7,143 nucleotides of DNA. It comes from Thermoplasmatota archaeon. GTDB lineage: Archaea; Thermoplasmatota; Penumbrarchaeia; Penumbrarchaeales; Penumbrarchaeaceae. Every line of letters starts with the position of its first letter. Position 1 is the first letter of the stretch. Below, one piece after another: positions 1 through 4,798 of this stretch. The notes below the pieces were generated by a model. That model ran no database searches, was not told where the DNA came from, and was given only the letters and a program-made list of their open reading frames with translations. Location: positions 1 through 7,143 of the forward strand of contig JAUVBH010000085.1 in NCBI GenBank assembly GCA_030591285.1. The letters are read 5' to 3'. A program made the position numbers and the translations under genes.

Positions 1-32
1 ATCACTTTCAAATATCAATCGGTTTTTATCTC

Positions 33-77
33 AGGTGTTTTCTTTTAATGAAAAAGATCATTGCACAGAAAACACCT
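33..77. repeat. 11-bp perfect inverted repeat with 23-nt loop
   Basis: AGGTGTTTTCT at 33-43 is exactly complementary to AGAAAACACCT at 67-77. No T-tract follows, so an ordinary terminator is not indicated. It lies in the decayed repeat-protein region, spans the frameshift point near 60, and has no counterpart in the second repeat copy. Confidence 0.55.
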
Positions 78-141
78 CCCAGCCGGGGCACTTGTTTTTA
101 TTATGCATATTAGCGTGCCCCTCTATTCAATGTTGAGATAC

Positions 142-179
142 GATGAAAAAGGTCAGGATCCAATGAATTCTTTTTCATC
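142..179. repeat. 9-bp perfect inverted repeat with 20-nt loop
   Basis: GATGAAAAA at 142-150 is complementary to TTTTTCATC at 171-179. The right arm falls at the start of the second copy of the ~150-bp repeat. The arms are A/T-rich, so chance is a real possibility. It is recorded because a second, longer inverted repeat lies about 65 bp upstream. Confidence 0.4.
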
Positions 180-298
180 TGGACCTTTGAGTTTGAATTA
201 TCATTATCAATTGGACAACTCAAAGATCCCAGCCGGTGCACTCTGTTCTATCGATCATTCGACAAATCTTTATTCATCCCCTCCACTTCCCCAACCAT

Positions 299-952
299 AT
301 GGTGGAGATCAATACCGGGGCCCAAAGGCTCACGGATGTCAATTCATTCAGGACAAAGACGGTCACCTTTATCGATTCTTTGAACGATTTCATCCGGGCC
401 ACCTGTAAGGAGAAAATGGTCCCGCTTGTAGATATCGCGAAAGCGTTCGGGGCCCCTGATCAACCAGATTTCCTGCATCCTGACTATGGGATCGGTGACA
501 ATGCTCACCTCAACCTACTTGGCCAGAAACACATGGCTGATGTTTTCTTCAATGAATACTTCGATCAAGCCGAAGATCTTGATATCATAGTTTGCCTAGG
601 TGACTCCCACACTCAAGGGTTTCCAATACGAGATGATTCTCGGAACGGGGCCCCTATCGATCTTTCCCTGGACAATCCTCATCAATATCCATACTGGTTG
701 GTGAAACTAACTGGAAAAACTTTCATTAATCAAGGTATTGCTGGAAATACTATCTATGGATTGAAGAACAGGTTCGAGAGAGATGTCCTCCCCCATTTTC
801 CCGATCACTGCTGTATCCAGGGAGGAACAAATGATTCTCTTATTGGAACACCAATAGATGATTCAAAAGAGGACATACTATCAATTATAGAAAAATGTCT
901 CAAGAACGGGATCACCCCGGTCGTGGGAACGGTCATTCCACTTGGGTTCTGA
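299..952 (+). CDS. SGNH/GDSL-like hydrolase ORF with halves in permuted order (possible pseudogene)
   Basis: This 217-residue ORF carries the signature blocks of SGNH hydrolases (serine esterases/lipases/acyl-hydrolases), but in the wrong order. Residues ~7-92 resemble the C-terminal half: a helix ending in VPLVDIAKAF, then the catalytic D67-N-A-H70 motif and a final helix. Residues ~97-217 are the N-terminal half: G101-D-S103-H-T (nucleophile Ser, block I), NQGIAGN 144-150 (block II Gly) and G175-G-T-N178-D (block III), ending at PVVGTVIPLGF where block V would normally follow. A normal family member reads I-II-III-V; this reads V-I-II-III. The missing ends meet at nearly the same point of the fold. 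Neither ATG 299 nor the upstream in-frame GTG 236 has a Shine-Dalgarno sequence, and the frame before ~313 belongs to the repeat remnant. It ends 6 bp from the convergent LSm gene. It may be a true circular permutant, the middle of a tandem duplication, or a rearrangement scar. Confidence 0.6.
   Translation: MVEINTGAQRLTDVNSFRTKTVTFIDSLNDFIRATCKEKMVPLVDIAKAFGAPDQPDFLHPDYGIGDNAHLNLLGQKHMADVFFNEYFDQAEDLDIIVCLGDSHTQGFPIRDDSRNGAPIDLSLDNPHQYPYWLVKLTGKTFINQGIAGNTIYGLKNRFERDVLPHFPDHCCIQGGTNDSLIGTPIDDSKEDILSIIEKCLKNGITPVVGTVIPLGF
316..653. repeat. Three copies of CGGGGCCC
   Basis: The octamer CGGGGCCC occurs at 316-323, 448-455 and 646-653, spaced 132 and 198 bases apart. I saw it nowhere else in the window. 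The last two copies extend to GGGGCCCC palindromes followed by similar sequence (CT, ATC, GAT, TTCC blocks). All three sit in the same codon register of the SGNH-like ORF (Gly-Ala), so shared amino acids could explain them. The first copy lies at the repeat-remnant/SGNH junction. Confidence 0.4.
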
Positions 953-958
953 TCGCTC

Positions 959-1177
959 TCACATCTTTGGAGAGATACTCACAACATTGTTGCCGCGAAG
1001 AATAACGGTGCCAAGTCTCCTCTTCTCTTCCTTGGTCTCCTCTTCGGTCCCTTCTAGTACCATGTTCATGTACTCGTCATATCCGACGAGCTTCCCTTCC
1101 ATCGATCTTCCATCCTTCAACTTGATGGCGACCTGCTTGTTCAGGGTCTTTTCGAGGAGATTCTGGGGCATTACCAT
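959..1177 (-). CDS. Archaeal Sm-like (LSm) RNA-binding protein
   Basis: A 72-residue Sm-fold protein of usual archaeal length. Family members form heptameric (sometimes hexameric) rings in the cytoplasm that bind U-rich RNA and take part in RNA processing or stability. The Sm1 motif spans residues ~14-42 (VAIKLKDGR...GKLVGYDEYMNMVLEG, with the D34 and M37-N38-M39 RNA-binding loop). Sm2 is ~55-68 (LGTVILRGNNVVSISP, with the R61-G-N loop). A charged E/K-rich linker joins them, as is typical. I chose the ATG at 1177, preceded by GGTG about 7 nt upstream. The ATG at 1207 adds ten residues atypical of the family and lies at or before the predicted transcription start. ATG 1171 is a third option. 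A TATA-like box at 1221-1230 supports separate transcription from the upstream zinc protein gene. No T-tract follows the stop, where the SGNH-like ORF begins in convergent orientation. Confidence 0.93.
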   Translation of the reverse strand: MVMPQNLLEKTLNKQVAIKLKDGRSMEGKLVGYDEYMNMVLEGTEEETKEEKRRLGTVILRGNNVVSISPKM

Positions 1178-1220
1178 TTTAAAGCACCAATTGCCCCAGA
1201 TGTACATCTGTTATTTGAAC

Positions 1221-1230
1221 CTTTATATCC
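1221..1230 (-). promoter_or_regulatory. TATA box for the LSm gene
   Basis: On the minus strand this reads GGATATAAAG. About 25 nt downstream puts the transcription start near 1200, giving a leader of ~20 nt before ATG 1177 with GGTG as a weak ribosome-binding site. An adjacent AATATATTG at 1231-1239 could be an alternative box. Confidence 0.5.
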
Positions 1231-1264
1231 AATATATTGACAAACCCGTCTTCAGATCGAACTT

Positions 1265-1273
1265 AAAAAAAAA
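1265..1273 (-). terminator. Oligo-T terminator of the zinc protein gene
   Basis: A run of nine A on the plus strand becomes nine T on the minus strand immediately after the TGA stop (1274-1276). Archaeal RNA polymerase terminates at such U-tracts without needing a hairpin. It lies just upstream of the LSm TATA box and would separate the two transcription units. Confidence 0.6.
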
Positions 1274-1966
1274 TCATTCATTCCAATGGAAGCAGTGAGG
1301 ACATCTCCAAGTATACTGCTTCGGGTATGGTTTGTGGCACATCTTGCAGACGAACTCAGCGTGGCACATCAAGCATTTTGTTGCCATCACTGGCAGAGCA
1401 GAGCTACAAACCGGGCATTGGTAAAGGGTTCCACATTTTCTACAGGTACTATCGAATTTACTAACAGGCTCATCACATTTTGAGCAATGTATATCGATCT
1501 CTTCATCACATTTTGTACAGATCCCGGTTCCGAGGCATTTCTTGCACTTGAAGATCAGCTTGATCCTTCCCCTGCCTTTGCATTCCTGACATTTCTTAGA
1601 ATCATGGCAGATCGGACACATTATTCCATAGGCTTCCCTGTTCCTTTTGTAATCTGCTGTAGGGTCAGCTCGGGCTAAAGCTTTTTTTTCAGCATCTTTA
1701 GCTGGTTTGGGTGGTTCTTTCAGATCGTCTCCCTTGTAGGAAATGGTGTCAGTCACCTCATCCATGTTGTATGTCTTCGCATCCAAAGAAGGTTCGATCC
1801 ACGAAGCACTTTCAGACCTTTCCACGGTCTTTGAATCAGAGAAAGAGAAGGTCTCTGCTTTCTCAAGCTCCTTCTGTAATTCGAAGTCTTCCTCCTCGTC
1901 ACTCACATGTACTGTATCATCCGGGGAGTATAAATCAATCCCTGTTGGGCATATCCAGCCATACAT
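1274..1966 (-). CDS. Multi-zinc-ribbon protein with ten CxxC knuckles, function unknown
   Basis: About 230 residues from the ATG at 1966. Residues ~20-115 are acidic and low in complexity (DEEEDFELQKELEKAE, then Ser/Lys/Pro-rich), probably flexible. Residues 117-225 hold ten CxxC pairs starting at C117, C126, C141, C150, C161, C175, C184, C198, C207 and C222, enough for five zinc sites. Two are CxxCxGxG (C126-C129-KGRG and C141-C144-LGTG), the DnaJ zinc-domain signature, and the later ones resemble double zinc ribbons. The N-terminus MYGWICPTGIDLYSP has a single Cys where a CxxC might be expected. ATG 1966 was chosen because upstream codons to 2086 overlap the divergent gene and look non-coding, and a TATA-like box ~20 nt upstream fits a leaderless or near-leaderless transcript. 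A role in nucleic-acid or protein binding is inference only. I assign no name. Confidence 0.85.
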   Translation of the reverse strand: MYGWICPTGIDLYSPDDTVHVSDEEEDFELQKELEKAETFSFSDSKTVERSESASWIEPSLDAKTYNMDEVTDTISYKGDDLKEPPKPAKDAEKKALARADPTADYKRNREAYGIMCPICHDSKKCQECKGRGRIKLIFKCKKCLGTGICTKCDEEIDIHCSKCDEPVSKFDSTCRKCGTLYQCPVCSSALPVMATKCLMCHAEFVCKMCHKPYPKQYTWRCPHCFHWNE

Positions 1967-1982
1967 GACTTTGTAGAAAACA

Positions 1983-1992
1983 ATTAATAAAT
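1983..1992. promoter_or_regulatory. A/T box in the 46-bp divergent promoter region
   Basis: CAATTAATAA and its flanks read TTTATTAATTG on the minus strand, correctly spaced to start a near-leaderless transcript at ATG 1966. On the plus strand TTAATAAAT lies 20-28 nt before ATG 2013. Only 46 bp separate the two start codons, so the basal promoters probably overlap. Confidence 0.4.
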
Positions 1993-2002
1993 GGTGGGGT
2001 TT

Positions 2003-2007
2003 GGAGG
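2003..2007 (+). promoter_or_regulatory. Shine-Dalgarno GGAGG deciding the DUF92 start
   Basis: GGAGG ends five bases before ATG 2013. The in-frame TTG at 2001 overlaps this site and cannot use it, so translation from ATG 2013 is preferred. Confidence 0.65.
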
Positions 2008-2012
2008 GGCTG

Positions 2013-2807
2013 ATGTCCGATATTTTGACATCGTTTCTACCATCACCTGGGTGGATAACGTTCTGGCTGGCCCTTGCCCTGTGCACCTTACTTGGGGTTT
2101 TTGCTTACTCCAAGAAGGTCCTTGATCTTAAGGCCAGTGTAACGGCTTCTGTTCTGGGTTTCATCATTATTCTTTATTCAGATTTCTTCTGGTTCATGTT
2201 GTTGCTTCTCTTTCTAGTAGTATCATATGTTGTCACTATGTGGAAATTCTCGATGAAGGACAAAGATGGCAATTCCGAGGGGTTGCTTGGGGAGAGAGGG
2301 ATCAGGAATGTGCTTGCAAATGGTATAATTCCATTAATGATCGTTGTTTTCTCCGGGGTCATAGATGATCTATTCTCCGGACTTGCAGGGTTTTTATTCA
2401 TTGTATCAATTGCAATAGCTACATCGGATACATTTGCAAGTGAGATCGGGATCCTTGCGAAAAAACCAAGGATGATAAACGATCCAAGCAAGATAGTCGA
2501 ACCTGGTGTAGATGGTGCGGTTTCTTTGTTAGGGAACATCGCGGCTTTCCTCGGAGCACTTTTCATTGGCATCGGAGGATATTTTCTGGTTACCAACAAG
2601 TTCACTGTTCTTGGCCCTCATGGATTGGAAGCAGGGATAGCGGTGATCATAGTATCCGTTATATTCGGATGGTTGGGTTGTCAGTTCGACAGTTATCTTG
2701 GAGCCACACTTCAGAAAAAAGGTATGATCTCCAATAATATGGTAAATTTCGTCACCATTTTAACAGGGGTCATTCTGGCAATCCCTGTCTACATGATATT
2801 GTATTGA
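2013..2807 (+). CDS. DUF92 (TIGR00297-type) integral membrane protein
   Basis: A 264-residue polytopic membrane protein with about six or seven hydrophobic segments (~14-32, 41-56, 57-76, 101-137, 169-192, 205-222, 243-263). Family-typical motifs are present in order: GERGIRNVLANG (93-104), ATSDTFASEIG (136-146), VEPGVDGAVSLLG (162-174) and GWLGCQFDSYLGATLQ (219-234). The family includes plant VTE6, a phytyl-phosphate kinase of the prenyl-phosphate salvage route, and is distantly related to CTP-dependent polyprenol kinases. A role on geranylgeranyl-type phosphates in archaeal lipid metabolism is attractive but inferred. Length is normal and there is no frameshift. It is divergent from the zinc protein gene and lies 79 bp before gpmI, with a short T-tract between, so co-transcription is possible but not shown. 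Confidence 0.9.
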   Translation: MSDILTSFLPSPGWITFWLALALCTLLGVFAYSKKVLDLKASVTASVLGFIIILYSDFFWFMLLLLFLVVSYVVTMWKFSMKDKDGNSEGLLGERGIRNVLANGIIPLMIVVFSGVIDDLFSGLAGFLFIVSIAIATSDTFASEIGILAKKPRMINDPSKIVEPGVDGAVSLLGNIAAFLGALFIGIGGYFLVTNKFTVLGPHGLEAGIAVIIVSVIFGWLGCQFDSYLGATLQKKGMISNNMVNFVTILTGVILAIPVYMILY

Positions 2808-2839
2808 TCGTCTGGATGTTCAAGGTTCGACCAAAAGCA

Positions 2840-2845
2840 TTTTTT
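2840..2845 (+). terminator. Possible weak oligo-T terminator after the DUF92 gene
   Basis: Six consecutive T follow the DUF92 stop by 32 bp in the 79-bp gap before gpmI. Archaeal polymerase can pause or stop at such tracts, but six T is marginal. A TATA-like CCTATACC at about 2853-2860 could start a separate gpmI transcript. Confidence 0.3.
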
Positions 2846-2886
2846 GCCATTATCCTATACCAGACCGACCAAAGAGGATGTTGAAA

Positions 2887-4449
2887 ATGAGCCTGTTCCC
2901 GAAGACCAAAAAAATGCTGCTGGTAGTACTTGATGGCTGGGGTTATTCCGAAGAGGAGAAATTCAATGCGATCAAACAGGCCAGAACACCGAATTTTGAC
3001 AGCTTGATCGTCAAATATCCAAATAGGTTGATCGAGGCTTCCGGTGAGTTCGTTGGCCTTCCCGATGGTCAGATGGGTAATTCAGAAGTGGGACATCTAA
3101 CTCTTGGGGCTGGTAGGATCATGTACCAATCTCTTGTTCGGATCACCAAGAGTGTGGAAGATGGATCTATTATGAACAATGATGAACTCGTTCAGGGAAT
3201 GGAGGAAGTGAAAAGGAAAGATGGAACACTTCATCTCCTGGGTCTTACTTCGTATGGAGGAGTTCACAGCCATATCTCTCATCTTTACGGCCTTCTTAAA
3301 ATGGGTATGGAACTAGGTGTGGAACGGATCAGGGTCCATGCCATCACCGATGGTCGTGATGTAGCTCCAAATTCCAGCTTGGATGATATCGAACAACTTA
3401 AAAAATGGATCTCCTCAAATGACATTCATGGCCGGATCAAGATCTCAACGATCATGGGTAGGTTCTTTGCCATGGATAGGGATCGGCGATGGGACCGCAC
3501 TGAGCAAGCCTTCCAGTATTATATCATCCCTATGGAAAACCAGTTCAGGGATCCAGTGGAAGCGATCAAGATAGCCTACAAAAATGGAGAGACCGATGAG
3601 TTCATCAAACCGATCCAGCTTGTAGATGACAGTGGTGATCCATACGGTCTTGTTACCGATAAGGACTCCCTGATCTTTTTTAATTTCAGACCGGATAGAG
3701 CGAGACAGATGACCAAAGCTTTCATCTATCCTTTCTTTGACGGATTTGTTAGACCAAAGGTCGTTAGACCCCATTTTGTTGCAATGACAGATTACGATAA
3801 CACCATCTTTACCCACGTTGCTTTCCCCGAGCGAAAGGTCTCCGACACCATCGGGGAAATAGTTGCAAGAGCCGGGCTAAAACAACTTCGGATAGCAGAG
3901 ACCGAGAAATATGCACATGTGACCTTTTTCTACAGTGGTGGGAGAGAAGTTCCCTTCAAGAATGAGAACAGGATACTGGTTCCATCTCCCAGGGTACAGA
4001 CCTACGACCTTCAACCTGAAATGTCTGCAAGATCAATAACTGATAAGATAGAAAATGAGCTGGACGGCCGAACATTTGATTTTGGTATTCTGAACTATGC
4101 CAATTCGGATATGGTAGGTCATACCGGTGTTATGGAAGCTGCTGTCAAAGCAGTTGAAACTGTGGATGAGTGCCTGGGTCGGTTGGTAACAAAAGCGTTG
4201 GAGAACGGATATCATCTTCTCATAACTGCTGATCATGGAAATGCAGAATGTATGTGGAACCATCAGAAGAACATTCCATTCACTGCCCATACGACCAATC
4301 CTGTCCACCTGATATATGCAGCTAACGATATCGATAGTGAAGCGATCCTGAGATCTGGTGAAGGGACGATCGGTGACATCGGTCCCACCATATTAAGACA
4401 AATGGAGATACCAGTTCACAAGTCGATGACCGGAAATCCTTTCACATGA
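2887..4449 (+). CDS. gpmI: 2,3-bisphosphoglycerate-independent phosphoglycerate mutase
   Basis: Interconverts 3- and 2-phosphoglycerate in cytoplasmic glycolysis/gluconeogenesis through a phosphoserine intermediate, using two divalent metals (usually Mn). At 520 residues it matches the long bacterial-type family, not the shorter (~400) archaeal ApgM type. Ligands expected from the Bacillus enzyme are all present with a 4-6 residue offset: D16 (VVLDGWG), nucleophile S66 (MGNSEVGH), D408 and H412 (NSDMVGH), D449-H450 (TADHGNAE) and H468 (AHTTNP). Substrate-site segments HSH (127-129), TDGRD (154-158), GRFFAMDRDRRWDR, NFRPDRARQ and AETEKYAHVTFF are also intact. ATG 2887 is preferred because GAGG at 2874-2877 lies nine bases upstream and the N-terminus then fits the family. 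ATG 2878, three codons earlier, abuts that GAGG and would make sense only as a leaderless start. Confidence 0.97.
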   Translation: MSLFPKTKKMLLVVLDGWGYSEEEKFNAIKQARTPNFDSLIVKYPNRLIEASGEFVGLPDGQMGNSEVGHLTLGAGRIMYQSLVRITKSVEDGSIMNNDELVQGMEEVKRKDGTLHLLGLTSYGGVHSHISHLYGLLKMGMELGVERIRVHAITDGRDVAPNSSLDDIEQLKKWISSNDIHGRIKISTIMGRFFAMDRDRRWDRTEQAFQYYIIPMENQFRDPVEAIKIAYKNGETDEFIKPIQLVDDSGDPYGLVTDKDSLIFFNFRPDRARQMTKAFIYPFFDGFVRPKVVRPHFVAMTDYDNTIFTHVAFPERKVSDTIGEIVARAGLKQLRIAETEKYAHVTFFYSGGREVPFKNENRILVPSPRVQTYDLQPEMSARSITDKIENELDGRTFDFGILNYANSDMVGHTGVMEAAVKAVETVDECLGRLVTKALENGYHLLITADHGNAECMWNHQKNIPFTAHTTNPVHLIYAANDIDSEAILRSGEGTIGDIGPTILRQMEIPVHKSMTGNPFT

Positions 4450-4572
4450 GAGATATCTCGGTTTAATAAAAGGGATCTTTCCTGTTATGGATGGTGATCT
4501 GAATACTATTTTGGCCGTATGATATATTCTCATATCAATGGCAGAGTGAGAGGTTCACATGAGTAAATTATA

Positions 4573-4582
4573 TTTATAAAAA
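4573..4582 (+). promoter_or_regulatory. Upstream TATA-like box (P1) of the surface-protein leader
   Basis: TTTATAAAAA within a longer A/T stretch (4566-4583) is a good archaeal TATA match. It predicts a start near 4600, giving an untranslated leader of about 200 nt before ATG 4799, or a separate small RNA. Confidence 0.5.
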
Positions 4583-4603
4583 CTAAGCTCAATAGGAAGG
4601 AAC

Positions 4604-4672
4604 AGTTACCATCCGGTATGTTAGAGGCGACCTGGGCGAAGGTTGGAGAAATGGTAGGGCCAGTAAGTAACT
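4604..4672 (+). ncRNA. Candidate structured leader or small RNA
   Basis: Just downstream of the predicted P1 start, AGTTAC (4604-4609) can pair with GTAACT (4667-4672), enclosing a hairpin CGACCT (4628-4633) / AGGTTG (4640-4645, one G-U) with a six-base loop. The overlapping TACCAT (4607-4612) can instead pair with ATGGTA (4651-4656), so the two outer helices exclude each other. I recognise no named RNA family, and short complementarities like these can arise by chance. Confidence 0.25.
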
Positions 4673-4697
4673 AGCACACAGCGAAAGACCAAAGGTT

Positions 4698-4705
4698 AAA
4701 ATATA
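4698..4705 (+). promoter_or_regulatory. Second TATA-like box (P2) of the surface protein gene
   Basis: AAAATATA lies about 100 bp before ATG 4799 and predicts a start near 4725 and a leader of about 75 nt that keeps the strong Shine-Dalgarno sequence. Confidence 0.4.
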
Positions 4706-4787
4706 CATCTAGTGTTAGGGGCTTTAATCCCGCCCATTCCCTATGGGGCCAACCTATCTCAGCAATCTTCTGTGATGCTGGATTCGT

Positions 4788-4793
4788 GGAGGT
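4788..4793 (+). promoter_or_regulatory. Strong Shine-Dalgarno GGAGGT
   Basis: GGAGGT ends five bases before ATG 4799, the best ribosome-binding site in the window. It fixes the start of the signal-peptide-bearing protein and suggests high expression. Confidence 0.8.
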
Positions 4794-4798
4794 ATAAT

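Larger units (their letters stand above)
1..313 (+). pseudogene. 3' remnant of an unrecognised repeat protein, frameshifted
   Basis: No single frame is open across this stretch, but two diverged copies of a ~50-residue unit can be read. In copy 1 the coding frame runs as N-R-F-L-S-Q-V-F-S-F-N from 17, then changes frame near 60, where one base is missing relative to copy 2, and continues as LPAGALVFIMH...LYS. Copy 2 (from 166) reads NSFSSGPLSLN, then IPAGALCSIDH...LYSS in one frame. Aligned PAGAL and LYS codons differ mainly at third positions, which indicates past selection on protein. Similarity ends near 313, where the SGNH-like ORF takes over in a different frame. I do not recognise the family. 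The gene enters from outside the window, so its start is unseen. A sequencing indel near 60 is an alternative to true decay, but the missing stop and abrupt frame change near 313 would remain. Confidence 0.45.
17..313 (+). repeat. Two diverged direct copies of a ~150-bp coding repeat
   Basis: Copy 1 covers about 17-165 and copy 2 about 166-313. The best-conserved core is TCCCAGCCGG followed by G/T and GCACT, at about 76-91 and 227-242, roughly 150 bases apart. The match extends at lower identity upstream (TTTTT, TCT, AAT, ATCA and TTG blocks) and downstream (TATTCA, then GGT and GATC blocks). A one-base gap near 60 is needed in copy 1. The period is a whole number of codons (50), as expected for a protein repeat. 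Confidence 0.5.
4450..4798 (+). other. 349-bp intergenic region upstream of the surface protein gene
   Basis: No ORF with convincing coding character is present; the longest short frame after a TATA box is an 18-codon ATG ORF at 4618-4674. The region begins with a 10-bp palindrome, GAGATATCTC (4450-4459), directly after the gpmI stop. It then holds a TATA-like box at 4573-4582, a stretch with complementary segments (4604-4672), a second TATA-like box at 4698-4705, G/C-rich runs (GGGG at 4718-4721, CCC at 4729-4731, CCCTATGGGG at 4738-4747), and CAGCA/TGCTG (4760-4764 with 4776-4780) just before the ribosome-binding site. No strong T-tract terminator for gpmI is visible. I find no tRNA and no known riboswitch consensus that I recognise. 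Confidence 0.6.

Noticed and set aside
294..303. Palindrome ACCATATGGT and nearby CTCCAC/GTGGAG as an operator
   Set aside because: Inside the decayed coding region, with no promoter nearby to control; short enough for chance.
61..408. 115-codon plus-strand frame as a complete gene
   Set aside because: Its first part is the repeat remnant, but from about 313 it overlaps the clearly SGNH-like frame and loses repeat similarity; the start is a TTG created by the frameshift.
942..1298. 118-codon plus-strand frame
   Set aside because: It lies antisense to the well-supported LSm gene and has no family-like motif.
1286..1976. Plus-strand frames opposite the zinc protein
   Set aside because: Mirror frames of a Cys-rich coding region; the minus-strand CxxC pattern is decisive.
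2174..2605. 143-codon minus-strand frame in the DUF92 gene
   Set aside because: Antisense shadow; the plus-strand product carries all family motifs.
3445..3816. 123-codon minus-strand frame within gpmI
   Set aside because: Antisense shadow of a fully conserved enzyme gene.
4450..4459. 10-bp palindrome GAGATATCTC after gpmI as a terminator or operator
   Set aside because: No loop and no T-tract follows; a single short palindrome is within chance.
4618..4674. 18-codon ATG ORF in the surface-protein leader as a regulatory upstream ORF
   Set aside because: No Shine-Dalgarno sequence and nothing to separate it from chance; it overlaps the candidate RNA helices.
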